Shown: positions 48,578 to 59,058, numbered from the stretch's first letter. The stretch: DNA of 64,000 nucleotides from JACVRW01 sp038323835 (GCA_038323835.1 JBBQHI010000003.1:94916-158915); one strand, 5' to 3'. The notes: generated by a model not told the origin, from the letters alone. Numbers and translations: made by a program.

Positions 48578-50445
48578 CAGTCCGACGGGCCCCCGCCCTG
48601 GACCAGCCGGGCCTCCTTGACGTTGAAGAGCGCCGCGAGGATTCGGCGGGCCATCGGCGCCGCAGTGTCCGCGCCGAATCCGCCGGCCTCGTCGGTCACG
48701 GCCACCACGTACTTCGGGTTCGGGTAGGGCGCCAGCGCCACGTACCAGGACTGGTCGGGCCGGCCGAGGTGCTCGGCGGTGCCGGTCTTACCCGCGACCT
48801 GGATCGGAAAGCCATCGAACACCGCGGTGGATGTACCGCCGGGCTCGCTCGCCGCCCCGCGGAGACCGTCGAGGATGGCCTGGCGGTACTCGGGCTTCAT
48901 GCCGAGCCTGCGGGCGGCGGGAGCCTCGAGCTGCTGGAGCGCGCGACCCGAGGAGTCCTCGATGCGCTGGCCCAGCCGCGGACGCACGACGTGGCCGCCG
49001 TTGGCGATCGCCGCGTAGGCCACGGCCATCTGCATCGGGTCGGCCCTCAGGTCACCCTGGCCGACCGACAGGTTCACGTTGTCGCCCGGCCCCCAGGGAC
49101 GGTCGGTGTCGTGCTTGTCGTACAGGGCGTTGCGCCACTTGGGCGTGGGCAGCAGCCCGGGTAGCTCGCCGGGGAGGTCGATGCCCGTGTCCCTGCCGAT
49201 GCCGAAGCGGCGGGCCCAGTGCTGAAGCGCGAGGCCGTCGCCGTTCGAGTTGAGCTGGTCGCCCAGCTGGTAGAAGAACACGTCGCTGGACACGGTCAGG
49301 GCCTGGCGCAGGGCCAGGGCCCCGTGGGCCACGCCCCCAGCGTTGTTGAAGGTGACGCCGCCCACGGTGTAGGAGCCCGGGTCGTTGAGCACGGTGTCCG
49401 GGGTGATCAGCCCGCTCTCCAGCGCCGCCGAGGCCGTAATCAGCTTGAAGGTGGAGCCCGTGGGATAGCCGCCCTGAATGGCCCGGTTTGCGAGCGGGGC
49501 GCCGTTGTCGATGTCCTGGAGCTGGGCGAACTTCGACTTGCTGATGCCCTTGGAGAAGATGCTCGGGTCGAAGGAGGGCTCGGATCCGAGCCCGAGCACC
49601 TCTCCGTTGTGCACGTCCATGACCGCGAAGGCACCGCGGCCGGTGCCCCCCGCCAGCGCCTCCTGGCCCGCCTTCTGAACGTCGAGGTCCACCGACAGGC
49701 GCAGCTGGCGGCCCTGCTTGGGCTCGCGCCGGCGCAGTGGGCGGTTCAGGTTGCCGAGCGCGTCCACCTGCACCCGGCTGGCGCCGTTGCGCCCGCGCAG
49801 GAAGCGGTCGTACTGGAGCTCCACGCCGGTCTGGCCCACGCGGTCCCCGAGGGCCACGTCGTGGTAGCGCGGATCCTTCTCCTGCTCCGCCGTCATCTCG
49901 CCGACCGTGCCGAACAGGTGGGCGCCGATCTGCCCGAACGGGTAATGGCGGAGGAACACCCGCTCCACATCGGCGCCGCGGTACTCGTCCTGGTGCTCGA
50001 GCAGGTAGTAGGCGATCTGGTCGGGCACGTCCTGCTTGACCGTGGCCGTGGAGTAGGGCAGCGCCTTCAGCTGCGGCTCCACCTCCTTGCGGATGGCCCG
50101 CGGGCGCAGAGAGAGGAGCTTGCCGAGGTGCCGGTAGAGCACCTCGCGCTCGGCGGTGCTCTTGGGCAGCTTGTCCGGGGTCAGCACCACGGCCATCGAC
50201 GGCCGGTTGTCCACAAGCGCGCGTCCGTTGCGGTCCACGATGTCGCCGCGTGGAGCCTGGACCTTGATCTCCCTCACGCGGTTGTCGTTCGCCTCGGCCA
50301 GATAGCGGTCGCCGGAGAGCACCTGGAGGTACCAGAGGCGGAAGAAGATGACCGCGAACGCCACCAGCGCCACGCCGCCGATGATGGCCACGCGCGCCGC
50401 CAGTTGGGGCGTGAGCGTGGGCCGCCTGTCGTTGTCCAGGTACAT
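48577..50445 (-). CDS. mrdA: Penicillin-binding protein 2 (class B, transpeptidase)
   Basis: 622 residues from ATG 50445. Cross-links peptidoglycan during elongation. One N-terminal membrane helix (VAIIGGVALVAFAVIFFRLWYLQ), the pedestal domain (RGDIVDRNGRALVDNRP), and the transpeptidase with SxxK in GYPTGSTFKLI, SxN-like VSSDVFF and KTG in VAGKTGTAE. The frame runs to 51129 but the extra part overlaps mreD antisense-frame sequence and lacks family similarity. Overlaps mreD and rodA by one base each. Confidence 0.95.
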   Translation of the reverse strand: MYLDNDRRPTLTPQLAARVAIIGGVALVAFAVIFFRLWYLQVLSGDRYLAEANDNRVREIKVQAPRGDIVDRNGRALVDNRPSMAVVLTPDKLPKSTAEREVLYRHLGKLLSLRPRAIRKEVEPQLKALPYSTATVKQDVPDQIAYYLLEHQDEYRGADVERVFLRHYPFGQIGAHLFGTVGEMTAEQEKDPRYHDVALGDRVGQTGVELQYDRFLRGRNGASRVQVDALGNLNRPLRRREPKQGRQLRLSVDLDVQKAGQEALAGGTGRGAFAVMDVHNGEVLGLGSEPSFDPSIFSKGISKSKFAQLQDIDNGAPLANRAIQGGYPTGSTFKLITASAALESGLITPDTVLNDPGSYTVGGVTFNNAGGVAHGALALRQALTVSSDVFFYQLGDQLNSNGDGLALQHWARRFGIGRDTGIDLPGELPGLLPTPKWRNALYDKHDTDRPWGPGDNVNLSVGQGDLRADPMQMAVAYAAIANGGHVVRPRLGQRIEDSSGRALQQLEAPAARRLGMKPEYRQAILDGLRGAASEPGGTSTAVFDGFPIQVAGKTGTAEHLGRPDQSWYVALAPYPNPKYVVAVTDEAGGFGADTAAPMARRILAALFNVKEARLVQGGGPSD

Positions 50446-51023
50446 CAGATCTCGAGGCCGCGAAGGCCGAGCGGCCCGGTCTCGCGCGGCGGGCGGCGCC
50501 GGCGGCCGAGCTCCTGCGGGTCCACCGCGAGCGAGGGACGCAGGAGGCGGCGGATGAGCATGAAGACGGGCAGCGAGATCAGCGCGTTGAGGAGCACGGT
50601 GAGCACCATGTCCCTGATCACCAGCGGGCTCACGCGGGCGCCCACGTCGAGCATGAAGGACACCGCGGCGAAGGTCACGACCCAGCCGGCCGTGGCCCCC
50701 CCGCCCACGACCACCGGCATGAGGCCGTGGCTCGGGTCGCGCACCTCGCGGAGGCGCCCCACCCCATAGCCCACCGCGGTGAGCACGAGCGACGACGCTC
50801 CCATCGTGGCCCCGGTGGCGAGGTCCAGGAGGAGACCGGCGGCGAAACCGGTGGCGCAACCGGTGATGCTGCCCCCGTAGTAGGACACGGCGGCCACGGT
50901 GAGCACCACGAGGTCCGCGTGACCGCCGAACACCGCGGTCTCGCTCGCTCCGGACACCTGGAGGATGACCGCGAGCAGGAGCAGGAACCCGACGCGGATG
51001 AAGGCCGAGGGAGCGAGGATCAC
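50445..51023 (-). CDS. mreD: Rod-shape determining protein MreD
   Basis: 192 residues. Membrane partner of MreC in the elongation complex. Five or six helices: IRVGFLLLLAVILQVSG, VLTVAAVSYYGGSITGCATG, FAAGLLLDLATGATMGASSL, LTVLLNALISLPVFMLIRRLL. GTG 51023 overlaps the mreC stop by 4 bp (GTGA). Weakly conserved family; assigned with help of its position between mreC and mrdA. Confidence 0.88.
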   Translation of the reverse strand: MILAPSAFIRVGFLLLLAVILQVSGASETAVFGGHADLVVLTVAAVSYYGGSITGCATGFAAGLLLDLATGATMGASSLVLTAVGYGVGRLREVRDPSHGLMPVVVGGGATAGWVVTFAAVSFMLDVGARVSPLVIRDMVLTVLLNALISLPVFMLIRRLLRPSLAVDPQELGRRRRPPRETGPLGLRGLEI

Positions 51024-51916
51024 GGGGTGGTCCCCGTGAGCGCCGCGGCCTGCTCGCCCGCGGGGCGGCGGGTGAGCACCTGGACGATGTCGAACCGGCG
51101 CAGGTCCGCGAACGGCGTGATGTGCACACGCTGGTACTGCTCCAGCTCGTCGAGGTCCACCTTGGTCACGCGGCCGATCGGGATCCCGCGCGGGAACAGC
51201 GACTCGATCTTCGACGAGGTGAACCCGGAGGTGACCACGGTGGTGTCCTTCGTGACCCGCCGGTCGCCCTCGATCAGGTCGAGCAGGAGGTCGCCGGGGT
51301 CGCCCACCTGGGGCCGGACCACGCCGCTGGCGCCCGCGGGCATGACCTGGGCGGTGACCGCGCTCGAGGCGTCGGTGAGCAGGCGAACCTCCGCGGTGCC
51401 GCCGGTGACGCCGGTGATCTTGCCCACCAGGCCCCCGGCCGCGATCACGGGCTGGTCGACGCGGATACCGTCGCCCGAGCCCTTGTCGATCTTCACGCTC
51501 GAGTACCAGACGGTGGGCGCCCGGGCGATCACGCGCGCCGCCACCGGGCGGGTGCCTTCGGGAAAGCCGTCCCCGCGGCCGAGGTCCACCAGCTGGCGCA
51601 GCTGGCTGGCATCGCGCTGCCCGGTCTCGGCGCGGGCCAGGTCGGAGCGGAGGCGCTCCACCTCGGCCTTGAGCGCCTTGTTGTCGCCCTTCGCGTCGAA
51701 GGTGTCGCCCACCCAACCGAACAGGTCGCGGGCAGGCTTGAGCGCGCGGCTGGCGCCGCTCTCGACCGGCGCGAACGCCTCCTGGGCGCCGCGCTGGAAC
51801 GCGTGCAGCAGGCCACCGCCCGACTCGCCGAAGTAGGCGGTGAGCAGGGCTATCGAAAGGGCGACGAATATCGCCAGCGCCGCCCTCCTGCGGCGGACCA
51901 CCTTCTTGTCGAACAC
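51020..51916 (-). CDS. mreC: Rod-shape determining protein MreC
   Basis: 298 residues. One N-terminal membrane helix (RAALAIFVALSIALLTAYFG), a coiled coil (KALKAEVERLRSDLARAETG), then the double beta-barrel domain (ARVIARAPTVWYSSVKIDKGSGDGI, PVIAAGGLVGKITGV, VVTSGFTSSKIESLFPRGIPIGRV). Scaffold outside the membrane that links MreB to PBP2/RodA. 27 bp after mreB. Confidence 0.94.
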   Translation of the reverse strand: MFDKKVVRRRRAALAIFVALSIALLTAYFGESGGGLLHAFQRGAQEAFAPVESGASRALKPARDLFGWVGDTFDAKGDNKALKAEVERLRSDLARAETGQRDASQLRQLVDLGRGDGFPEGTRPVAARVIARAPTVWYSSVKIDKGSGDGIRVDQPVIAAGGLVGKITGVTGGTAEVRLLTDASSAVTAQVMPAGASGVVRPQVGDPGDLLLDLIEGDRRVTKDTTVVTSGFTSSKIESLFPRGIPIGRVTKVDLDELEQYQRVHITPFADLRRFDIVQVLTRRPAGEQAAALTGTTP

Positions 51917-51943
51917 GCCTGGCGCCCTCTCAGCGCGGCGGGC

Positions 51944-52990
<1,047 letters not shown>

Positions 52991-53251
52991 TCGCGGTCGG
53001 TGGGGAGCATAGGCGCCGGTGCGGTGGTGCGCACGCTTCCGGCGTCTCTGGGTGCTCGGCACGCGTGGGCGCACCGTCCAGCGCCCGGCAGTCTAGCCGA
53101 CGCGGGGCGCCGCCCGGGCTCGCGGATGCGATGAAAGGCCTGCAAAGTGCAGGCTCAGAGGGCGATCGCGCGTTCTTGTGCCGCCGGGGCGGCCGGACCT
53201 CGCCGCCGGCTCCGCTGCAACGCATCTGCCAGCGCGCGGCCGGCCACGAGG

Positions 53252-54982
53252 TCAGACCGCGCAGATGGTGACCGCGGCCCGGCCGCTCCGGCCGGCGGAG
53301 AAGTGGATCCGCACGCGGGTGAGGGGACCGTCCCTGGCCGAGGCGTAGCCCGGCTGCACGGTCACGGTGGCGGGTGCGCTGACGCTCACCCGCTGGCGCG
53401 TGCCCGCCACGGTGTTGGGACTGACCTGTGCGAACGCGTCCCCGGAGGGAAAGAAGGCGGAGTACTCGTATGCGGCCAGGCGGGGGCCGCGCCATCGGCC
53501 GCGCACCCCGCATGACAGCGGGCGCCAGCGAATGTCGGCCCAGCCGACGTCCACCCGGGCGCCGCGGGAGCTCGCCCACAGGCGCCGCCCGGCCGACGGC
53601 ACCAGGCCCTTGGGGCCGAGCAGGATCGGCCCCGCCCCCGCTCCCGGCTCGAAGACCCGCGGCCGCAGGGGCAGGACGTCCGCGAAGCCGAGCGCGGTGC
53701 GCACCTTGAGGGCCACCAGCCCGGAGTCGGAGCGGAGGTCACCCCTGGGGTCGGGCGAGCGCCGCACCGCGAACCACACCCGCGGTGTGCGCACCACCGC
53801 GAACCCGCCGCCGCGGGTGCGAAGCCGGGCGTAGCCGCCGCGCTGGCTGGTGGCCTGCACCGTGCCGAGCGTGCCTCCCGGGCGGGCGGCGGCCCAGTCG
53901 AGGCCCACCAGGGTCAGGCCCGAGTAGGCACTGCCGTCCGCGTAGGGGTCGAGCCCGCCCTGCGCCCAGGGCCCCAGTGCGGGCACGAGGTCGAGGCCGT
54001 GTGCAGTCACGGGGTGGAGCGCACGGAGCCGGGCGAGGGTGCGGGCGGCCATCACGCGCAGCGCGCGCGCCCTCCGTCCGTGTGTGCGCACGGCCGCGAC
54101 CTCCGCCCCGTACGCCGTGAAGGCCAGCGCCCACGACTGCTCCTGGCTGCGGCCCGTGTAGGCCACATCGCCGTCCGGGGCGGCCATGGACAGCGACGCG
54201 CGGGCCGCCTGAAGAAGGATCCGCCCGCCGCGCCGCCGGTCGTGACGGTTGAGGAAGCTCAGCGAGCGGGCGTAGAAACCGAGCGACAGAGCGTGGTAGG
54301 CGAGCGGGCTCGGGCGGGGGTCGGCCAGCAGCCGGAGGTTGCCGCTGCGGGAGCGCTCGGTGAGCCGCGGCAGATCGCGAAGCACATAGCGGATGGCCTG
54401 CGCCCGGGCTCGCCCCGGACGGCGGAGGACGGATCCGCGCACCCGGGAGCGGAGCCCGGTGCGCGCGAGCTCGAGCCAGCTCACGGCCTCCACGAGGTGC
54501 TTGTTGAAGAACCCGCCGCGCGGGTGGGAGAGGAAGATCGGCGTGAGCGAGCGCAGCCGGGCCTGCCAGGCGGGGCGCAGCGCCAGGAAGCGCGCGTCCT
54601 TCCGGAGCCGGCGGCGGGCCACGTTGTAGGCCGCGGCAAGCCCCCAGTTCTCGAACGCGCTGGCCCCGCGCACCGCCGGGTCCAGCGTGAGCACGTAGCC
54701 CACAGCGGCCAGGCCGGCACCGACCAGGGCGTCATTCTTGTCGCGCACGCCGGCCTGGAGCAGCCCGAGGCCCAGCGCGGCCTCGCCGTAGCGCGCACTG
54801 GCGCCCACCGGCTCGTATCCGGTGAAGGCCCCGCTCGCCCCCTGGAGCGCGGTCCAGGGCGCCGCCACCTGGGCGGCCAGCGCCTCGGCCTCGGGAGAGG
54901 CCGAGGCCGGGCCTGCGCCCGCGCCCGCGCCGAGAGTCGCCGCCAGCAGCGTGACCCCCACGACAATGACCTTCGCGCGCAT
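53252..54982 (-). CDS. Secreted protein, possibly alpha/alpha-toroid plus beta-sandwich (polysaccharide-lyase-like), unknown function
   Basis: 576 residues from ATG 54982. Cleavable signal VIVVGVTLLAATLGAGAGAGPASA. Residues ~30-370 are helical with repeated Trp/Tyr/Arg pairs (AFENWGLAAAYNVARRRLRK, FNKHLVEAVSWLELARTG, RSQEQSWALAFTAYGAEVAA, DPYADGSAYSGLTLVGLDWA). Residues ~400-576 look beta-rich (GGYARLRTRGGGFAVVRTPRVWFAV). The two-part build recalls heparinase/alginate-lyase-like proteins, but I see no proven catalytic set. Lies between maf and mreB, so a cell-envelope role is possible. Confidence 0.6.
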   Translation of the reverse strand: MRAKVIVVGVTLLAATLGAGAGAGPASASPEAEALAAQVAAPWTALQGASGAFTGYEPVGASARYGEAALGLGLLQAGVRDKNDALVGAGLAAVGYVLTLDPAVRGASAFENWGLAAAYNVARRRLRKDARFLALRPAWQARLRSLTPIFLSHPRGGFFNKHLVEAVSWLELARTGLRSRVRGSVLRRPGRARAQAIRYVLRDLPRLTERSRSGNLRLLADPRPSPLAYHALSLGFYARSLSFLNRHDRRRGGRILLQAARASLSMAAPDGDVAYTGRSQEQSWALAFTAYGAEVAAVRTHGRRARALRVMAARTLARLRALHPVTAHGLDLVPALGPWAQGGLDPYADGSAYSGLTLVGLDWAAARPGGTLGTVQATSQRGGYARLRTRGGGFAVVRTPRVWFAVRRSPDPRGDLRSDSGLVALKVRTALGFADVLPLRPRVFEPGAGAGPILLGPKGLVPSAGRRLWASSRGARVDVGWADIRWRPLSCGVRGRWRGPRLAAYEYSAFFPSGDAFAQVSPNTVAGTRQRVSVSAPATVTVQPGYASARDGPLTRVRIHFSAGRSGRAAVTICAV

Positions 54983-55016
54983 CTGATTGAGGTTTCGGCG
55001 CGCGGGCGGCCCGGCT

Positions 55017-55583
55017 TCAGTCCCGCAGCAGTCCGGGGACCAGGCGCAGCAGCGCGGGCACGGGCAGGCCGACCACGTTCCAGTAGTCGCCCTCGATCTT
55101 TTCCACCAGCGCTGCTCCACGTCCCTGGATGGCATAACCCCCGGCGCGGCCGTGCCATTCGCCGGAGTCGAGGTACCAGCGGATGTCCGCCTCCGCGAGA
55201 CGGCGGAACCTCACGCGGGTCACGGCCACATCGCCGCTCTCGTTCGGACCCGAAAGAAAGACGATGCCGGTCATCACCTCGTGGTCGCGGCCGGAGAGGT
55301 GCCGAAGGAGACGCTCCGCCTCGGCCACGTCGGCCGGCTTGCCGAACGCTGCGTCCTCCACCGCAACGAGCGTGTCCGCGCCCAGGACCCGCCCGCCCTC
55401 CACCGCCCGGGCCTTCATCCGCGCGTTGTCCGCCACCCGCTCGTGCGGATCGCCATCCGAGCGCTCCTCCACCCCGGGCACCCGGACGGTGAAGCGCACG
55501 CCGAGCTGCTCGAGGATCGCCCTGCGCTGCGGCGAGCCGGAGGCGAGCACGAGCGGCTCGGCGCTCAGTGCGCCATCAGGCAC
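55017..55583 (-). CDS. maf: Maf-family nucleoside triphosphate pyrophosphatase
   Basis: 188 residues. Removes non-canonical or modified nucleotides. LVLASGSPQRRAILEQLGV, the GADTLVAVED metal site, GKPADVAEAERLLRHLSGRDHEVMTG and GRAGGYAIQGRGAALV are the family motifs. Its start overlaps ndk by 8 bp; the pair forms a nucleotide-pool unit. Confidence 0.94.
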   Translation of the reverse strand: MPDGALSAEPLVLASGSPQRRAILEQLGVRFTVRVPGVEERSDGDPHERVADNARMKARAVEGGRVLGADTLVAVEDAAFGKPADVAEAERLLRHLSGRDHEVMTGIVFLSGPNESGDVAVTRVRFRRLAEADIRWYLDSGEWHGRAGGYAIQGRGAALVEKIEGDYWNVVGLPVPALLRLVPGLLRD

Positions 55584-55986
55584 CGAGCTCCGGGAAGAAG
55601 AGGCCCACCTCCCGTGCGGCCGACTCCGGCGAGTCCGAGCCGTGCACGAGGTTGGTCTGGACCTCCAGGCCGAAGTCCCCGCGGATCGAGCCCGGCGCCG
55701 ACTCCACCGGGTTCGTGGCGCCGATCAGCTGGCGCGCGGCCACCACGGCCTCGTGCCCCTCGAGCACGAGGGCCACGAGCGGACCGCCGGTGATGAAGTC
55801 CACCAGGTCGCCGAAGAACGGCCGTTCGCTGTGCTCCGCGTAGTGCTGCTCAGCCAGCTCGCGGTCCACGGTCATGTGCTTCATGGCCGCGATCACGAGT
55901 CCCTTGCGCTCGAAGCGGGCGACGATCTCCCCGGTGAGGCCGCGCTCGAACGCGTCCGGCTTCACCAGGATCAGGGTCCGGTCCAT
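55576..55986 (-). CDS. ndk: Nucleoside diphosphate kinase
   Basis: 136 residues. Transfers gamma-phosphate among NDPs/NTPs. TLILVKPDAFERGLTGEI, the conserved HYAEHSERPFFGDLVDFITGGP, and the active-site His in NLVHGSDSPESAAREV are intact. First gene of ndk-maf. Confidence 0.97.
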   Translation of the reverse strand: MDRTLILVKPDAFERGLTGEIVARFERKGLVIAAMKHMTVDRELAEQHYAEHSERPFFGDLVDFITGGPLVALVLEGHEAVVAARQLIGATNPVESAPGSIRGDFGLEVQTNLVHGSDSPESAAREVGLFFPELGA

Positions 55987-56012
55987 GGTTCTCCTCTCGA
56001 GTTGGTGCGGTG

Positions 56013-56657
56013 TTACTGCGGGCGCTCACGCGCAGCGCGGGCGGGCCGCTCGGTGCGCGGCGGCCTGTCGTTGGCGGCGGGGGCGTCCCCGCCGCTGTCG
56101 GGCGCCCGGGCCTGGGACTGGGCCTGACGCGCCTGCCGGGCCGCGGTGGGACGCGCCGCCGTGGCCGCCGTGGTGCGCCGCGCCCGGGGGCGACGGCCCT
56201 CCGGCTGCGCCTGGCCCACCTCGGCCTCGCAGTAGGGGCAGATCTTCCAGCGCGGGTCGAGCGGCTTGCCGCAGACCGTGCACGGCTCCTTCAGGCGGCG
56301 CAGGCAGCTGGGACAGCGCAGGAACGCCTTCTCCACGTCGAACCCGCAGTACTGGCACGACATCTGGTCCAGGCTGGCCAGGCGCGCCTCCGCGGCCGCT
56401 ATCTCCAGCTGGCGCTCGCGAACGTCGTCGAGGAACTCCGGCGGGCGAACGATCAGGTAGATGACCGTTCCGATGAAGGGGAACAACGACGCCGCGGTGG
56501 CGCAGGCCACCAGCATCGGGTCCGCGATGCGGCGCCTGGCGTCCGCCCAGGTCCAGTAGATCAGGGCGATGTAGATGACCGCCAGGAACAGCAACAGCAG
56601 GTTGACCGCGAGGTTCAGCCCGTCGTTCTCGATGCCGAAGACGGCGAGGGCGCTCAT
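56013..56657 (-). CDS. Membrane-anchored double zinc-ribbon protein
   Basis: 214 residues from ATG 56657 (TAGACT is 10 nt upstream). Two N-terminal membrane helices (LAVNLLLLFLAVIYIALIYWT; ACATAASLFPFIGTVIYLIV), then four CxxC pairs in CQYCG, CPSC, CTVCG and CPYC, spaced as a double zinc ribbon (DZANK type), and a Pro/Ala/Arg-rich disordered tail. Role unknown; such ribbons commonly mediate protein contacts. Confidence 0.8.
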   Translation of the reverse strand: MSALAVFGIENDGLNLAVNLLLLFLAVIYIALIYWTWADARRRIADPMLVACATAASLFPFIGTVIYLIVRPPEFLDDVRERQLEIAAAEARLASLDQMSCQYCGFDVEKAFLRCPSCLRRLKEPCTVCGKPLDPRWKICPYCEAEVGQAQPEGRRPRARRTTAATAARPTAARQARQAQSQARAPDSGGDAPAANDRPPRTERPARAARERPQ

Positions 56658-56696
56658 GCGACCGGCGAGTCTATCGGCAGGTCCGGCAGCCAAGCG

Positions 56697-56816
56697 CTAG
56701 AGAAACAGGCGGCCGAGCGCATATCCAATGCCGAAGAAGACCAGGATCACACTGGCCACCACCACGGCCACCAGGCCGATCATCGCCCCGAAGCGGGGTC
56801 CGTCGCCGCTATCCAT
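56697..56816 (-). CDS. 39-residue single-helix membrane peptide
   Basis: ATG 56816 to TAG at 56697 encodes MDSGDGPRFGAMIGLVAVVV and then ASVILVFFGIGYALGRLFL: one clean membrane helix with a short polar N-terminus and an Arg near the C-terminal end. It fills an otherwise empty gap between the epimerase and the zinc-ribbon gene, all same strand. The ribosome site is weak (AGGATTAGG). Plausible small protein; no function can be assigned. Confidence 0.6.
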   Translation of the reverse strand: MDSGDGPRFGAMIGLVAVVVASVILVFFGIGYALGRLFL

Positions 56817-56848
56817 CGCGGCCTAATCCTGCCAGGCGGGCCGGGCGA

Positions 56849-57805
56849 TCAGGCGCGGTGCCGCTCACGCAGCACATCGGGAAACCCCTGGCGCCACGAT
56901 GGATGCCCGGGCTCCCACTCGAGCTCGCGGCGGGCCTTGGCGTTCGACGCGCCCCGGATCTCGTTCATCATCACCACGGCGTGGGCACCGGCGCCGACGC
57001 GGGCCAGCCACGCCGGTACCCGGCGCGGCGGGCGGGCCCCGGCGGCCTCGGCCAGGGCCGGGAGCCACTCGGAAACCGGCGCCGGATCATCGTCCACCAC
57101 GTTGTAGATGCCGGTCCGTCCCCGCTCGAGGGCGGCCACCGTGGCCGCCGCCACGTCGTCAATGTGCACGAAGGACCAGATCGCGGCGCCCTCGGCCACG
57201 ATCGGCATTCGCCGCTTGCGCACGTCGGCCACGACGCTCCCGTCGGGCGCGACCGAGGTGCCGGGGCCGTAGAAGAAGCCGTATCGCAGCACGATTCCCT
57301 CGAGTCCTTCCGCGGCCGGCACCACGGTCTCGAGGTGCCGGATGGCATCGAACATCGTCGTCAGCTTCGGCGGCAGGTCGGTGGTGTACGGCGCGTCCTC
57401 GTCCTTCACCGGCCCGCCCTCGCGGGCGAAGGGCCAGCCGGCGAAGCTCTGAGCCAGGAAGCGCCGCGCACCCGCCGCGCGCGCGGCGGCGAGCAGGTTG
57501 TCAGTGCCCTCGCTGCGCAGCCGGTTGGTGAGCGCGAAGTCACGTTCCGGATGGCGCGGGTTCAGGCGCGCCGGGATGGCCGTGAGCTGGTGGATCACCG
57601 CCTCGGGGCTCACGCCGGCCACCGCTCGCGAGATGGCCTCCGGGTCCAGGGCGTCGGCCACCACCGGCTCGGCGCCGAGCGCGCGGATGGCGTCCGCCCT
57701 GCCCTCCGAGCGGGTCCCGGCGCTCACCTCGTGCCCGGCCTCGAGCAGGGCCGGAATCAGGCTGCTGCCCACCACCCCCGCCCCGCCGGCCACGAACACC
57801 CGCAT
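56849..57805 (-). CDS. NAD-dependent epimerase/dehydratase-type extended SDR
   Basis: 318 residues. VFVAGGAGVVGSSLIPALLEAGH is the Rossmann GxxGxxG; the active-site area reads FAGWPFAREGG and later ETVVPAAEGLEGIVLRYGFFYGPGT, typical of atypical/extended SDRs, without an evident YxxxK. IWSFVHIDDVAAATVAALER and GIYNVVDDDPAPVSEWLPALAEA complete the fold. Substrate unknown. One-base overlap with the folC stop (TGATG). Confidence 0.85.
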   Translation of the reverse strand: MRVFVAGGAGVVGSSLIPALLEAGHEVSAGTRSEGRADAIRALGAEPVVADALDPEAISRAVAGVSPEAVIHQLTAIPARLNPRHPERDFALTNRLRSEGTDNLLAAARAAGARRFLAQSFAGWPFAREGGPVKDEDAPYTTDLPPKLTTMFDAIRHLETVVPAAEGLEGIVLRYGFFYGPGTSVAPDGSVVADVRKRRMPIVAEGAAIWSFVHIDDVAAATVAALERGRTGIYNVVDDDPAPVSEWLPALAEAAGARPPRRVPAWLARVGAGAHAVVMMNEIRGASNAKARRELEWEPGHPSWRQGFPDVLRERHRA

Positions 57806-59058
57806 CAGAGCGCCGACGCCCGCGCGCCCAGGTTCTCGCTCAGCAGGTCGGCCACCAGGTAGATCGAGCCGGTGGCCACCACGGCGCCCCCGCGACCCGC
57901 CAGCTCCCGCGCGCGGGCCACCGCGGCGCGCGGGTCGGCCACCGCCTCGGCGGGCATGCGCGGCGCCACCTTCTCCGTCAGGCTCAGCAGCGTGGCGGGG
58001 GGCAGGGAACGCGGGTTGCGTGAGCGGGTGAGCACCACCGAGTCGAACTCTGGCAGGAGGGCGCTCAGCATCTCCGCCGCGTCCTTGTCGTCCAGCACGC
58101 CGATCACCGCCACCCGCGGTCTCAGGTCGCCCAGCACCGCGCCCAGAGAGCCGGCCAGGGCGCCGGCGCCGGAGGGGTTGTGCGCCCCGTCGTACACGGT
58201 GAGCGGGCGTTCTCCCACCACGTCCATCCGCCCGGCCACGCGGGTCTCCGCCGCCGCCGCGGCCAGGGCCGCCGGGTCGAGGGCGCGCTCCACCAGGGCC
58301 TCGGCCGCCGCCGCCGCGAGTGCGAAGTTCGCGCGCTGGAAAGCGCCCGCGGCCAGCAGCTCTGCGTGCACGCCCACCTCGGGGTCGGCGCGCAGCCAGC
58401 GTGCCCCGCGCTCGGCCGTGATGCGAGCGGCCACCATCTCCACGACCGGATCGAGATCGCGGGGGGTGACCAGGATGCCGCCTTCGCGCACCACGGCCAG
58501 CTTCTCCTCGGCGATGTGGGTGAGCGTCGGTCCGAGCCAGCGCGTGTGCTCGAGCCCCACTCCGGTGAGCACCTGCACCCGCGACGGGATCACGGTGGTG
58601 GCGTCGTAGCGGCCGCCGAGCCCCGCCTCCACCACGGCCACCTCCACCTCGCGGCGGGCCAGCTCCGAGTACGCGGCCGCGGTGAGGGCCTCGAACTGGG
58701 TCACGCGGTCGTCGGCCTCGGCCGTTCGGTCCACCATCTCGGCCGCGTGTGCCGCGCGCTCCACCGCAGCCGCGAAGTCCGCCTCGGAGACCGGCACCTC
58801 CCCCACCTCGATGCGCTCCCGGAACGAGCGCAGGTGCGGCGAGGTGTAGCTCCCGGTGCGCATCCCGTGGCGCTCCAGGATCGCCGCGCAGAAGCGAACG
58901 GTGGAGGACTTGCCGTTGGTGCCCACCACGTGCACGGACTGGAACTGGCGCTGCGGGAGCCCCATCACCGTCATCAGCCGCCGCATCCGGTCGAGGCCGA
59001 AGCGCATGCCGAACAGCTCGAGGCCGAGCAGGTAGTCGTCGGCGGCGCGGAAGGTCAC
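57805..59058 (-). CDS. folC: Folylpolyglutamate synthase / dihydrofolate synthase
   Basis: 417 residues from GTG 59058. Adds glutamate to folates (and may make dihydrofolate). The Mur-ligase P-loop is VHVVGTNGKSSTVRFC; SYTSPHLRSFRERIEVG, VAVVEAGLGGRYDATTV, GLEHTRWLGPTLTHIAEEK and VYDGAHNPSGAGALAGSL are family motifs. GTGA overlap with valS. The longer open frame upstream overlaps valS and is not real. Confidence 0.95.
   Translation of the reverse strand: MTFRAADDYLLGLELFGMRFGLDRMRRLMTVMGLPQRQFQSVHVVGTNGKSSTVRFCAAILERHGMRTGSYTSPHLRSFRERIEVGEVPVSEADFAAAVERAAHAAEMVDRTAEADDRVTQFEALTAAAYSELARREVEVAVVEAGLGGRYDATTVIPSRVQVLTGVGLEHTRWLGPTLTHIAEEKLAVVREGGILVTPRDLDPVVEMVAARITAERGARWLRADPEVGVHAELLAAGAFQRANFALAAAAAEALVERALDPAALAAAAAETRVAGRMDVVGERPLTVYDGAHNPSGAGALAGSLGAVLGDLRPRVAVIGVLDDKDAAEMLSALLPEFDSVVLTRSRNPRSLPPATLLSLTEKVAPRMPAEAVADPRAAVARARELAGRGGAVVATGSIYLVADLLSENLGARASAL

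Noticed and set aside
50446..51129. Longer PBP2 and mreD frames
   Set aside because: Long open frames from high GC; family start points and one-base overlaps fix the real boundaries at 50445 and 51023.
53138..53154. GCCTGCA/TGCAGGC hairpin in the mreB upstream gap as a regulatory site
   Set aside because: A 7-bp palindrome with a 3-nt loop is seen, but it lies about 150 bp from mreB with no promoter context; the 261-bp gap shows nothing else I can support.
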